A DNA stretch of 64,000 nt, from assembly GCF_902686445.1 (NCBI RefSeq), contig NC_062217.1:173975598-174039597 (forward strand). Reading direction: 5' to 3'. Below the pieces are notes generated by a model. That model was not told the DNA's origin. It saw only the letters and a program-made list of their open reading frames with translations, and ran no database searches. This document shows positions 47,601 to 57,222 of this stretch, one piece after another; within the stretch, counting starts at the first letter, position 1; each line of letters opens with the position of its first letter. Made by a program: the position numbers and the translations under genes. Source of the stretch: Sciurus carolinensis (Eukaryota; Chordata; Mammalia; Rodentia; Sciuridae).

Positions 47601-48729
47601 TGTGAAGTGGTACACCATCACCTGAAGTTGACTGAAGATGGACACTCTTACTCATAAAGCAGACAGCAAAGCTACAGCTAATAAGACAACTAAAGAAGTA
47701 ATGTACTATCATAAAAAATGTCCCTTAAACCAAGAAGGGAAACAGCACAGAGAATGAATAGGACAATCAGGGCCCAGGAGCAGAGCTGCTCTGGGAGGAC
47801 AGTCCTAGAAGAGATGGTCACTCATGACACAGAGCTTCAGGTTTGAAGGCGGGCACCATCCCTCTGAGACGCTGTGCTGGGCGGGGTGTGAACAGAGCTG
47901 GGCACCGGGCACTGCATAAGAAATCTTGCCACGAGTTCCAAGGTGAGCGTATCCAAAGCCTTCACTCCTCCTGCCAGGCATCACACCTCCTGTGCCCACA
48001 CAGGACCCAGGACACAATAGAAGCTCAGATGTCTGCAGGGGGAGATGATCAACACAGTTGACAGGCAGCTGACAGTCCCCACACTAGCTAACTGCACTGC
48101 AGGGAAACGTTGATCAGGACCAGGATGCACCTGACTGGCTCTGCCCAGCCATCACCTGCCAGGCAATTTTCTAGGCTCTGCTGGTGGCTGTATGCACTCA
48201 GTACAGAGCCACTAGGCTGCATGCAAACTGGCGGAGGAAACTAGCTGGAGTTCCCCAGAAATCAAATTCTGGAGAATCAGGGAGGTGGGGGAGAAAACTT
48301 GGAGAGAACAGAAAACTTCATACAAGAACTTGGATACTTGAACTCAATCTGGATTATTAGATCTAAGACTAGGACACAGTACAATATAAATAAGAACTTT
48401 ATCAAATTAAGAGGCAATACACACCATGGCTATAAGATACCCAAATCATCATTCTTTGGTAATAGGAAGCACGGCAACTGCAACCTTGCACTCAACTTCA
48501 GCAATTCCAGTCTGATAGCTCATTCATGGTTTCTTCCATTAAGTCTCCTCTGTTCTCTGGTCAATAATGACCTCTGGCTCCCCTTCCCTGACAGACCTCA
48601 GCATTACTCTTCTCATCACCTTATGAGGGCCAATTTAGGACAGTATTGTTAAACCTTGTGTTCCAGCGCCGTGAGCCCCACACAGAAAGCTGTATGGCCC
48701 AGTGGTTAGGTGGGGAAGCTCTACAGACA
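47601..48729. other. Unique sequence, nothing recognised
   Basis: No supported gene, RNA or repeat. The 117-codon open frame at 48,299-48,652 lacks any recognisable feature. Confidence 0.45.
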
Positions 48730-48845
48730 GCTGGAGCTTAGCTTAGTTCCACCTCTGGCTTGCTGTTGGTGCACAGGACAGCCAACAAACCTTCCTGCAC
48801 CTCAGTTTCCTCGTTTATAATATGGGAATAATAAAAGGTTGTGAA
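48730..48845 (+). mobile_element. MIR SINE, left part
   Basis: CACCTCAGTTTCCTCGTTTA and ATATGGGAATAATAAAAGGT match the MIR core segment. The element is cut by the L1 at 48,951-50,042 and appears to continue at 50,059. Confidence 0.8.
48830..48845. repeat. L1 target-site duplication, left copy
   Basis: AATAAAAGGTTGTGAA, repeated exactly at 50,043-50,058, flanks the L1 at 48,951-50,042. Confidence 0.92.
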
Positions 48846-48851
48846 TCTTCA

Positions 48852-48940
48852 GGGGCTGGGGAGATAGCTCAGTTGATAGAGTGCTTGCCTTGTAAGCACA
48901 AGGCCCTGGGTTCGATCCCCAGCACCCAAAAAAAAAAAAA
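48852..48940 (+). mobile_element. Young ID-type SINE
   Basis: GGGGCTGGGGAGATAGCTCA, GAGTGCTTGCCTTGTAAGCA, GGTTCGATCCCCAGCACCCA and an A tail. The B box keeps its CpG. AGGTTGTGAATCTTCA at 48,836-48,851 and at 48,941-48,956 is a perfect 16 bp target-site duplication. It contains the end of the L1's own duplication plus the first bases of the L1, so the ID arrived after the L1. Confidence 0.98.
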
Positions 48941-48950
48941 AGGTTGTGAA

Positions 48951-50042
48951 TCTTCAACTTGTTGGCTTAGGATCAGACTTCCTTAACAGGACTCCCATAT
49001 CATAAGAAATAAAAGCAAGAATCAATAACTGGGATAGATTCAAACTAAATAGCTTTCTCTCAGTAAAGGAAACAATGCAAAGAGAGCCTACAGAGTGGGA
49101 GAATATCTTTGCCACTCATACTTCAGATAGAGCACTAATTTCTAGAATATATAAAGAACTCAAAAAACTCTACATGAAGAATACAAATAACCCAATCAAC
49201 AAATGGGCTAAGGATATGAACAGACACTTCACAGAAGATCTACAAGCAATCAACAAACATATGAAAAAATGTTCACCATCTTTAGTAATAAGAGAAATGC
49301 AAATCAAAACTACACTAAGATTCCATCTCACCCTAATTAGAATGGCGATTATCAAGAATACAAGCAACAATAGGTGGTGGAGAGGATGTGGGGAGAAAGA
49401 TACACTCATACATTGCTGGTGGGGCTGCAAATTAGTGCAGCCACTCTGGAAAGCAGTGTGGAGATTCCCTAGAAAACATGGAATGGACCCACCATTTGAC
49501 CCGGCTATCCCACTCCTCGGTCTATACCCAAAGGACTTAAAATCAGCATACTACAGTGAAATAGCCACATCAATGTTCATAGCTGCTCAATTCACAATAG
49601 CCAGACTGTGGAACCAACCTAGATGTCTTTCAATTGATGAATGGATAAAGAAACTGTGGTATATATATATACAATGGAATATTACTCAACTATAAAGAAT
49701 AATAAAATTATGGCATTTGCAGGCAAATGGATGAAATTGGAGAATATCATGCTAAGTGAGATAAGCCAATCTCAAAAATCCAAAGGGCGAATGATCTCAC
49801 TGATAAGTGGATGATGACACATAATGGGGGGTGGGATGGGGGCAAGATGGAGGAAGGAGGGACTGTATAAATGGAAAAGAGGGGTGGGAGGGGTGGGGGG
49901 GAGGAAAAAATAACAGAATGAATCAAACATCATTAACCCTATGTAAATGTATGATTACGCAAATGGTATGCTGTTACTCCATGTACAAACAGAAACAACA
50001 TGTATCCCATTTGTTTACAATAAAAATAAATTTAAAAAAATA
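48951..50042 (+). mobile_element. Young 5'-truncated L1 with target-site duplication
   Basis: A 1.09 kb copy: ORF2 C-terminus from TGTTGGCTTAGGATCAGACT to the stop, then a 3' UTR with a G-rich tract (GGGGGGTGGGATGGGGGC, GGGGTGGGAGGGGTGGGGGG) and an A-rich end. A perfect 16 bp target-site duplication flanks it. It is the least decayed L1 in the window. Confidence 0.97.
49075..49695 (+). pseudogene. L1 ORF2 protein C-terminal region, truncated copy
   Basis: Encodes a 206-residue stretch of the L1 ORF2 protein (endonuclease/reverse transcriptase) downstream of the RT domain. NPINKWAKDMNRHF, SPSLVIREMQIKTTLRFHLT, RWWRGCGEKDTLIHCWWGCK and DPAIPLLGLYPKDLKSAYYS are visible. The Cys at GCGEKDTLIHCWWGC fits the Cys-rich C-terminal motif. 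The element is 5'-truncated, so the catalytic domains are missing and the first Met is internal, not a true start. A TAG stops it at ITQL, where related copies read on. No host function is implied. Confidence 0.93.
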
Positions 50043-50058
50043 AATAAAAGGTTGTGAA
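50043..50058. repeat. L1 target-site duplication, right copy
   Basis: AATAAAAGGTTGTGAA, the partner of 48,830-48,845. Confidence 0.92.
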
Positions 50059-50105
50059 ATCCAGATGATCCACATGGTAACTGTTCAGTGACCAGTAGTA
50101 TTTGC
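50059..50105 (+). mobile_element. MIR SINE, right part
   Basis: ATCCAGATGATCCACATGGT followed by AACTGTTCAGTGACCAGTAG fits the MIR segment that follows the piece ending at 48,845. Confidence 0.6.
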
Positions 50106-50814
50106 CACATCACCACTAAATGTCCCAGAGTCACAGAAAACCCGGAATGGCCTAACAGGAACTCCATTTTCTCCAAGTACCACACCAGGTTTCTCTCAAC
50201 ACACTGAACCACTGCCTCCCAGGTGCTGGGGGCCACCCTGAGGGTCGGGGTCATCTGGACTCCACCCTTCCCTGCCCTCCCATCACTGTCAGCAAGACTA
50301 CAGCAGGCTGCTCTCCCCACCCAGCTGTGGGGCTGACACACCACAGCAGGCAGCCCTCACTCCGACCCCACCCTTTCATTTCCCACAGGGCAGTGGCGGA
50401 AGCTCTTAAGTGTCCGTGTGACCCTGTCACTCCAGTTCTTGCTTCCACACAGTGAATAACAACAGTGATAGCAACACACAGGGGATGGTTGGAGAAGACC
50501 TCGAGGTCCCTGGATGTCCTTGGACCTGGGTACCACCTGCCTTACACCTATATTTAGGGAACCTGGTTTCCACCACCCTGGACTGCTCATTTCCATACTG
50601 TTACGTGCGTCAGAACCAAACTCCATTCGTCTGCACCGACACTGGAGGCTCTCAGCCTCTGGTACAGAGGAGTAACCTACATGCTGGTAATAAAATAACT
50701 GGCACCTAGAGGTGGGGTGCTGCTGACAGAAACACAGATGGCACTGGTTTCGGGTAGTGGCTGGTGAGGGAACATATGCGGCAAGGTAGAAAGTTAGTCA
50801 CTGTGTTTGTCTCA
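50106..50814. other. Unique sequence
   Basis: No repeat was recognised. It would lie in intron 1 of the minus-strand candidate gene if that gene is real, but no exon was found. Confidence 0.45.
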
Positions 50815-50883
50815 CGCAGGATGGAACCCAAGGCCTTGTGCATACTAAGCACTCACTTTACCACTGAACTACCCTCCGACCCC
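50815..50883 (-). mobile_element. Old ID-type SINE, antisense
   Basis: GGATGGAACCCAAGGCCTTG, CATACTAAGCACTCACTTTA and CACTGAACTACCCTCCGACC are a diverged reverse-complement ID with no remaining T tract. Confidence 0.8.
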
Positions 50884-51721
50884 ACTAGTCACCATGTGGA
50901 GGGGGGACTGGGGAGTGAGCCCCGGCCTAGTGAGTTACGCCCCAAAAGTCCTAATCACTTTTGCTAGTCTACAAAAACGTCTGAAAAAAATGTTGCCTGC
51001 GTTACTGAAAAAACAGATCTGGCATTTATCAAGCCTGTAGCTCTCAAAGAAGTAACTGAGAAAGAAGAAATGCTGGGTATCCTGGCAGCTCACTGCTGCT
51101 CCGTAGCAAGGAACCACGTGAGTGAGGCCAAGAAATAATGCCCACTTCGCAAGCAGGGGGGAGACCACAGTTCTGCTAAGAGGCTCCATTCCTCTTCCAG
51201 CTCCAGCCCTAAGGGATTCTTCGCGACCCGCGGCGGTGCTGGGCTTTCCTCCTGGGCGCTTCCTTCGGCTCCGGCCGGCCTCACCCTGCGCTTTCCGGAC
51301 TCTCAGACACGCCTTCCCAGCTCTGCGCTGGAGCACTCTGCCCCCAGCACTGGCACGTGAACCTGTCCCACAGCTCCCCAAGGACGCTAGAGAGCGGGCA
51401 GCGGGGGCCATCTGGTCCAGACACCTAACATCCGGGGTCTTGGAGAGGGTCCCCAGTGCACAGCTTAGGAACCCCGGTCTCGGGTCCTGGAGAGCACGCG
51501 AGTGGGCGACGCCTGGGCTCCGCGACTCTGCGCAGGCGCGGAGGGGGCGGAGCGAGGTCGCGGCCTCGCATCTGACCACGCCCCCAGACACGCCCCGGGT
51601 GACGTGCAGTCCGCCAGGCCAGGCTGCCTCATAGGCGCTCCTCCACCCGAGCCGAGGCTGGTTTGGGCCCGCCCAGGGCCATGCGCCTTCCCGTTCCCAA
51701 CGCCCAGGCCCCGGGGCTCAC

Positions 51722-51871
51722 CGCGTCCCCCGGAACCGGCAACTCCTCCGGCTTCCGCCGTCGCCACTGGCCCAGCGCCAGACTCTCCATGCGGCCTCGG
51801 GGCCGAGTCAGGGGCCTCTCAGGCCCACAGGGCGACCGGGCCGCCAGGCTGGCCACGCCCGCCACGCCCAT
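51722..51871 (-). CDS. Candidate first coding exon of an unidentified gene
   Basis: On the minus strand an ATG at 51,871 sits in a strong context (A at -3, G at +4, within GGAAGATGGG, which also resembles a YY1 site). It opens a 50-codon frame ending exactly at a consensus splice donor, GACGCG|GTGAGC (51,721-51,716), in phase 0. The predicted N-terminus starts MGVAGVASLAARS, is rich in Arg and Ala with no acidic residue until Glu18, and contains QWRRRKPEELPVPGDA. The first 30 residues could act as a mitochondrial targeting sequence, but that is inference. A second in-frame ATG (residue 28) has a weaker context. I do not recognise the protein, and no second exon was found to the left. If the donor is not used, the frame continues to a stop at 51,629-51,631. 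Confidence 0.5.
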
Positions 51872-52175
51872 CTTCCTTCGCACGTGTGCCGGGGGAGCCT
51901 ATGAGGAGGCGGGGGCGTGGCTGCGAGGGGCGCGAGCGCCGTACAGGGCCGTGGCCGCAGGCCGGAGTAGCGGAGGCCAGAGCTTCTCGGAGACTGGGGC
52001 TCGTGGGGCTTTGTCCGCGTGCCCCACGCCGCTGTTCCGCAAGGGAGGTGGCTTGACGCTTCTCGGATCCTAGAATCGGCTGTGGGTCCCCGAAGGCCCA
52101 TCTGTTTAGGATCGGCCACGCTCCATCCACAGCCCCCGAGGCGGCAGGAGGAGCGCCCGCCTCCTCTCTCTCGCA

Positions 52176-52248
52176 ATTGGTCGTGGGGCGCCGTCCTCCG
52201 CTCTTCCTGCATTTGGTGGGCTGATAGATGGCGCCGCGGGCCAATCAG
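52176..52248 (+). promoter_or_regulatory. CCAAT and YY1-like promoter elements
   Basis: An inverted CCAAT box (ATTGG at 52,176-52,180), GATGGCGCC resembling a YY1 site (52,227-52,235) and a consensus CCAATCAG (52,241-52,248) lie within 73 bp in the CpG island, between the two candidate exons. NF-Y binding to CCAAT boxes is common at divergent promoters. A further inverted CCAAT (GATTGGCTGG) is at 52,665. Confidence 0.6.
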
Positions 52249-52249
52249 C

Positions 52250-52308
52250 ATGACGATTTTGCGGCGGTTTCTGGAAGTTGTGGACCCGTCGACGTGCCTC
52301 TTTTCTGG
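52250..52308 (+). CDS. Weak candidate first coding exon, plus strand
   Basis: The ATG at 52,250 (A at -3) overlaps the end of the CCAATCAG motif and starts a short frame, MTILRRFLEVVDPSTCLFS. It meets a possible donor, TCTGG|GTAGGG at 52,309. Without splicing it stops at the TAG overlapping that donor. RRFLxVVDPxTxxF faintly recalls the N-terminal FL..DP..L pattern of mitochondrial sideroflexins, but 20 residues cannot settle it. A start this close to a CCAAT box is unusual because such boxes usually lie upstream of transcription. A non-coding first exon is as likely. Confidence 0.25.
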
Positions 52309-52625
52309 GTAGGGGAGACTGCACGCTGGGAACCGCCGAGCTCATGCCTGGGTGCTGCCCTGGGTGCGGTCGCTGCCTTTGGTGGCGCCCTGTGGATAAG
52401 CTCGGGAGCGTTCCACTCTGCAGACTGGAGGGCGCAGGCGCCGGGACCCACGGGCTGCGCAAACCGAAGCCAAAGCCCAGAGGCGGGGTCGTTCTGCGGG
52501 CTCGGCGCCTATGCGCACGCCTGAGACCCCTGCTGTAACAGACTGCCGGACTCCTGCCAGGCAACTTCCTCCCGCTCCGCCGCCCAGCTCGCGACGGTTC
52601 TGCACCACGGCGCCCGGACCCAGGG

Positions 52626-53024
52626 CCCGCTTGATGAATTGAAGCAGGGCATTTCTTTGCCAGCGATTGGCTGGCGGTGGGCTTGTGACCTCGTTTTGGC
52701 CAGTGAGAAGTAGGAGGGCAGAGTTGGGAAGGACTCTTCTTCCTGTTAAAGGTGGAGGTGGATGTCTGGAGCTGCCTCCTCTACTGTTGCCTGGTGTAAC
52801 TTTATGGAACTGCTGCAGCCTGGCCGCACCACAGGAGCTGCTGGGGCAGCCCTAGTGGAACGTGGGAAAGCATCCAGGGCTGGAACGACGTGCGCTTCCA
52901 AACCACCCGACTGCCTGTGTCAAGGCTGGCACGTCTCTGGGTCCCTGAGAGCTTCCCATTCTGCTGCAGTGAAAGGCATCATTTGTCCATAGCCCTGTTC
53001 TTAACCTTTACAGTGAAATGCACG
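52626..53024. other. Unique sequence downstream of the CpG island
   Basis: GC-moderate, probably 5' intron of the plus-strand transcript if one exists. An inverted CCAAT lies at 52,665-52,670. No exon was supported. Confidence 0.4.
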
Positions 53025-53205
53025 AAGCTGTACTCAGGCTACTTGCTACGTGACCTTCAAATTAAGGAGCGAACCTGCCTCAGTGTCCTGACTTGTGAGA
53101 GATGATGATGATGACGACTGACAGGGCGTTGTGAAGACTAAGTTAGATATTTACCTATAAAGTACTGAGCACTGCCTGACAGAAGTGCTCTGTTAAACAG
53201 TACTA
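53025..53205 (+). mobile_element. MIR SINE
   Basis: A good match in order: GCTACTTGCTACGTGACCTT, CTGCCTCAGTGTCCTGACTT, then a GATGATGATGACGAC stretch, GCGTTGTGAAGACTAAGTTA and AGCACTGCCTGACAGAAGTG. Old and diverged. Confidence 0.85.
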
Positions 53206-54117
53206 CTACTCCTCAGGACTGCTGCCACCGCGGGCTCACGATTCGGTATCAAAAACCCTTGGGGCCAGATGTGTTTTTTAGAATTCAGAAATGTTTGAAT
53301 TTTGAAAGGGGTAGTGCATATACTACGTTTTCTGCAACACCTCCAACAGGATCTCGGCCAGCACCCTACAACCAAGCATTTCTACAGCACCATCTGTGAC
53401 TGGTTACAAATATTTGCCCTGAGTGTGATATATAAAGAGTATAGTCTCATCAGTTCAAACAAGCCTGCTCCAAACATGGTAGGGGGAAAACGAATTTTCA
53501 GAACCGTTTGCATTTCAGACTTGAATTAGCGCACTGTGGTGGCCCTATACTACTTCCCTCTACTTGAAAAACATGTTTTGTCTTGCTCTTTAGGTTGAGT
53601 GACTTGCTTTGTTATCCATTTTCAGATTCACCACTCTTTGCCCCTAGGGCTACTTTTCAGCTGTGGATAGAACAAAATTTCAACAAGTTTAGTTCCAAGA
53701 TCTAATTGGTTCTTACTAGGGAGTCATGAACCAGGCAGCATGTAGTCTACAAAATAGAAAGGTGTACCAATGAGATAGAGTGGATGAGTTTTACAGGCAG
53801 AACAAAAGTGGAGGAACCAGGAGCAATAAACAGCAGATTGGTTTATTTCAAGATTCCTTATGGGGGTACAAATGAAATCTTGTTGGCTTAATGGGATTTG
53901 GCTCTCTCCTCTGATCTCTTAGGTCAGATTTTACTGTAGACAACTTGGGTTTCTGTGGTGGCGTCAAGCTTGGAGTGCACCACTCTGTTTGGAACACACT
54001 GTCTTCTCTAGCAGGTGCTTGAACCATCCCCAGAGCCATTCCCCCACGTAAGGAGAGGAAGAAACTCAGTCCATGAGCCCATATGGCAGTGGGTGTGTCT
54101 AGAAGGAAGCAGTTTAG
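53206..54117. other. Unique sequence
   Basis: No repeat or gene recognised. Open frames at 53,302-53,529 and 53,848-54,150 (minus) have no identifiable domain. Confidence 0.45.
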
Positions 54118-54182
54118 TCTGCAGATGTAGCTCAGTGAGGGAGCACTCATCTTACTGTGCAGGGCCCCAGGTTTGATCTGAA
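54118..54182 (+). mobile_element. Diverged ID-type SINE
   Basis: TCTGCAGATGTAGCTCAGTG, GAGCACTCATCTTACTGTGC and CCAGGTTTGATCTGAAATGC keep the ID layout but have lost the A tail. Confidence 0.7.
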
Positions 54183-54618
54183 ATGCAGTTTAGCTTGGCA
54201 CACTCTTTACCAAACATCAGTCATTTGGGAGTTCACTGCAAAGGGTATATTAAACTTCTGTTGTTTATGTAGTATATTAATTTAAATTCTCAACATCTTA
54301 AATTTTAAATTTTTAAAAAATTTAAAAATAGTACACTGCATTTATGAAATGCTTTAAAATATTCATTGTTTAAATATGTTAAAACAAATACATAACCTAT
54401 TAGAAGAAAATGTAGGAAAAGCTTCATGACTGAATTCTTGCATATGATACCAGAAAAACAATGAACAAAAGAAAAAATAGATAAATTGCACTACATCAAA
54501 ATTTAAAATGTCTGATTTTTAAAAAAGGTTTATACATCAAATGATATTATTAGCATGGTGAAAAGGTAACTCATGAAATAAAATATTTGTGAATCATGTA
54601 TCTCATAATGGGTTAATT

Positions 54619-54826
54619 ATGGGCACAGTGGCACATGCCTGTAATCCTAGCAGCTCAGGAGGCTGAGGCAGGAGGAGAGTTCAAAGCCAGCCTCGACAAA
54701 AGTAAGGCCCTAAGCAACTCATGAGACCCTGTCTCTAAGTAAAATACAAAATAGGGCTGGGGATGTGGCTCAGTGGTCCAGTGCCCCTGATTTCAAAAAC
54801 CCCCACCAAAAAAAAAAAAAAAAAAT
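54619..54826 (+). mobile_element. B1-dID dimeric SINE
   Basis: GGGCACAGTGGCACATGCCT, CAGGAGGCTGAGGCAGGAGG, then GAGACCCTGTCTCTAAGTAA and the ID-like half GGGCTGGGGATGTGGCTCAG. The end of the ID-like half is damaged before an A tail of about 18. Confidence 0.93.
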
Positions 54827-55125
54827 CCAGAACTTAAAGAATGCTTACAAATTAACAGTAGCAAAAATAACTAGTAAAACCTCTCCCTAAAGAAGATATA
54901 TATAAATGGTCAGTCAGCACTGAAAAGATAATATCATCAGCTATCAGGGATATGCAAATCAAAACTATCTTGACATATCACTTCATGTCCATTAGGATAA
55001 CTATCAAAAGAAAAAGAAAGAAAATGAAAATAACAAAGTATTGGATAAGATTTGAAGAAAATGGAAACCTTGTGTGTTGTTGGTAGGAATATAAAGTGCT
55101 GTAGCTACTACTGAAAACAATATGT

Positions 55126-55197
55126 TGGGCTGGGGTTGTGGCTCAGTGGTAAAATAAATGAATAAAAGGTCCATCAACAACTTACAAATGTGTTTAA
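55126..55197 (+). mobile_element. ID-type SINE with unique tail, body internally deleted
   Basis: Starts GGGCTGGGGTTGTGGCTCAG TGGT, then jumps directly into the tail AAATAAATGAATAAAAGGTC and CATCAACAACTTACAAATG. The middle of the ID body with the B box is absent. AATATGTT before and after it may be a short target-site duplication. Confidence 0.85.
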
Positions 55198-55942
55198 AAA
55201 AGAATATGTTTCCTCAAATTAAATACAAAATTACCATATAAGCCATATGTCTATACAAAAATCACTGAAAGCAGAAACACCCATGTCCATAGCAAAATTT
55301 GCCACCATATCCAAAAGTTGGAAGCGTGGATGAGAGAGTGCGCAACACAGTACACCCAGCCGACGGAAGGTTATTCTGTCTTACCCCATTTTGTTGCATC
55401 ATCCCAGATGTGGAACTCATGCAAACTTTAAAATTTATAGTGTATAATATGTAATTATATAATAATGATAATATTGGTAACATGTTAATGTATGATATAT
55501 GGGCTATGAAGCACCAATAAAATATGGAAAAATAATATGATTATGATTTCCATCCTATTTTAATGCATCATCTGTTAGTTTCACCAAAATATTGGCAGAA
55601 TATTTTGGGACTTAATGGGTTTAAAAGGAAAGAAACGCTGAGGCATGGACGAAGACAAGACTACATAAAGTAAGCTATTCACAAAGTCAGGTCTTCGATT
55701 CCACTTATGCAGGGCACCCAGGGCAGACGGTAGAACGGTGGGTGCCAGGGCTGCGTCAGGGGAATGGAGATCCATGTTTAATGGGTGGGGAGGGTTTCAG
55801 TTTGTGGAGAGAAGCTGTTCTGGAGGTGGTGGTGGTGTGGTTGTGCAGCATTGTGAATGTTCTTAACACTACTGACCACACACCTAAAGATGATTAAGAT
55901 GGCAAATTTTGTGTGATACATATTTTGCCACAGTAAAAATTC

Positions 55943-56180
55943 ATTAACTATTTAAATAGAAGTAACTTCTCCATGCATCATGAACTCACCTTGCCCCCAC
56001 CTTCAGGGGAGGTGTCTCAGGAAGAAGGTGGCTGGAGTCCCAGTCCTTCCTTTCTCTATTTCCAGTCCTGAGCATGCTACTCTAACTGCCAAACCACCAT
56101 CTGCCTTTTGCTTTATGAAACTGCTCTGTGTGAGGTCCCTCTGGCGTGGTCAGAATTCCGTGAGGTAAGCTCTCAACTGT
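55943..56180. other. Unique sequence
   Basis: Nothing recognised between the old L1 and the diverged duplicated block. Confidence 0.4.
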
Positions 56181-56345
56181 ATCTCTGCTGCAGACAGCAT
56201 TGGTTCTTCATTCTGGACACATGCCTTCGGATTTGAAGTGACCTGCACAGCAACCTGCAATTAAGGGCTTCCCCCTCCCTAAGAGTGGGTCTCTGCCTCT
56301 CTCTTCCCGGGCCACACTTACCTCCTGAAGTTGGCCAGCACCTCC
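56181..56345 (+). repeat. Diverged duplicated block, copy 1
   Basis: Pairs with 57,223-57,389 in direct orientation. Shared strings in order: ATCTCTGCTG, GACAGxxTTGG/TTCTxCATxxTGGA, CATGCCTTCGGATTTGAAGT (copy 2: CATGCCTTTGGGTGTGAAGT), CAGCAACCTGCAATTA, CCTAAG, GGCCxxC and CCTGxAGxTGGCxxGxxCCTCC. Lengths are 165 and 167 bp. I do not recognise the family. Confidence 0.82.
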
Positions 56346-56689
56346 AGTAACCATTTTGATGTGACTTTTGCAAAGATATTATTTCTGTTCTTCCTCTTTC
56401 AAACTCCCAAGGTCTCTTCTAGGAATTTCTACCTCTGCTCATCCTGTTGGGAAGTAGAAGACAGCTTATGGAGAGTCTAGTGCAGACTCTGACTCACAAT
56501 AGGTGTGCTGTAGAGCGCCTTCCCTGCCCTCTTCCTTCCTAAGAAATTCCCAGCCCTTCCTGGGCACTGGTATAGCGTTATTTTTATCTTCGAGTTTTCT
56601 GTTTCTTTAGCTATGATATAATACTGATTGTCATCTTTGTCTGGGATGCTGGCCCAAGCTACACCTGGTCTTCTTGCTTTTCAGATTTC

Positions 56690-56895
56690 CACTGAAGTGT
56701 CTGACCACCTAATCTAAAGCAGCCACCTGGTCCTCTTGCAAGTGCCTACTCCCAGTGTCCAGCACTCCCTGCTGTGTGGTAGTTTTCTTTTGACTGATTG
56801 ATGTTCTGCATCCTCCATATCCCAGAATGCTTGTTCTCCACTGACCAGGACCAGGCATACTGTTGGCACTCAGGAAATATCTGTCTGAACTAGAG
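56690..56895 (+). mobile_element. L2 LINE 3' end
   Basis: CTGACCACCTAATCTAAAGC AGCC, then a CACTGACCAGGACCAGGCAT segment and GTTGGCACTCAGGAAATATC TG follow the L2 3' end order. Confidence 0.65.
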
Positions 56896-56904
56896 ACTGC
56901 TGGT

Positions 56905-57055
56905 CAGTTTGCTGTCTTTGATCTCACTTAATCCTCACAATGACACTGCAGGGCTATCTTTGTGTTCAGATAAACAAATGGAGTCACAGAGATGTTGCCT
57001 ATTGGTCAGGACTGCAAAATGATCAAGTAGCCTGCCTGAATGCAGACCACCTTTT
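56905..57055 (-). mobile_element. MIR SINE, antisense
   Basis: GATCTCACTTAATCCTCACA, GATAAACAAATGGAGTCACA GAG, then AAGTAGCCTGCCTGAATGCA are the reverse-complement MIR layout. Confidence 0.82.
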
Positions 57056-57222
57056 CTACCTTTCTGCTGCTCTATGGCTTCCAGTTCCTGTGTGATGCCT
57101 TATTAAGCGGCAAGGTGGCTTAGGTAAAAATAAAAGCAGCTCCAACTCCCTCCATTTCTCCAAGGGCCAGAAGGTCCAGGTGTTCTGGGGAGTGTAGATC
57201 AGGGAGTGGCTTTCTCCAGTGC

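Larger units (their letters stand above)
51225..52625. promoter_or_regulatory. CpG island, probable divergent promoter
   Basis: About 1.4 kb of dense CpG in a window where CpG is otherwise rare outside small spots. It starts near CGACCCGCGGCGGTGCTGGG and ends near CGGTTCTGCACCACGGCGCC. It contains GC boxes (GGGGGCGTGG, CCACGCCC), an E-box (CACGTG at 51,881), inverted and direct CCAAT boxes and YY1-like motifs on both strands. No repeat interrupts it. Candidate first exons point away from each other, minus at 51,871 and plus at 52,250. CpG islands of this length normally mark promoters of active genes; activity itself cannot be seen here. Confidence 0.88.
54370..55942 (+). mobile_element. Old L1M ORF2 C-terminus and 3' UTR
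   Basis: ORF2 landmarks (AGATAAATTGCACTACATCA, GCAAATCAAAACTATCTTGA, CCCATGTCCATAGCAAAATT) are followed by a classic L1M 3' UTR: GATTCCACTTATGCAGGGCA, GTAGAACGGTGGGTGCCAGG, GAGAAGCTGTTCTGGAGGTG, GTGAATGTTCTTAACACTAC and ATTTTGCCACAGTAAAAA at the end. A B1-dID and a deleted ID interrupt it. The middle (55,330-55,560) is hard to read. Confidence 0.85.

Noticed and set aside
48852..48940. tRNA gene (legible A and B boxes)
   Set aside because: It lacks a full cloverleaf and has an A tail and target-site duplication, so it is an ID SINE derived from a tRNA. The same applies to the other IDs.
49075..49695. Host gene encoding a 206-residue protein
   Set aside because: The residues are L1 ORF2 C-terminal sequence within an element that has target-site duplications.
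50935..51591. 218-codon minus-strand open frame entering the CpG island
   Set aside because: The frame crosses from GC-rich island into AT-rich sequence, with no domain. It is probably a CpG-island artefact, and lies downstream of the better-supported exon and donor at 51,722.
52296..52308. 5' TOP transcription start (CCTCTTTTCT) suggesting a snoRNA host gene
   Set aside because: The resulting first exon would be about a dozen bases long, and no snoRNA box C/D or H/ACA pattern was found downstream.
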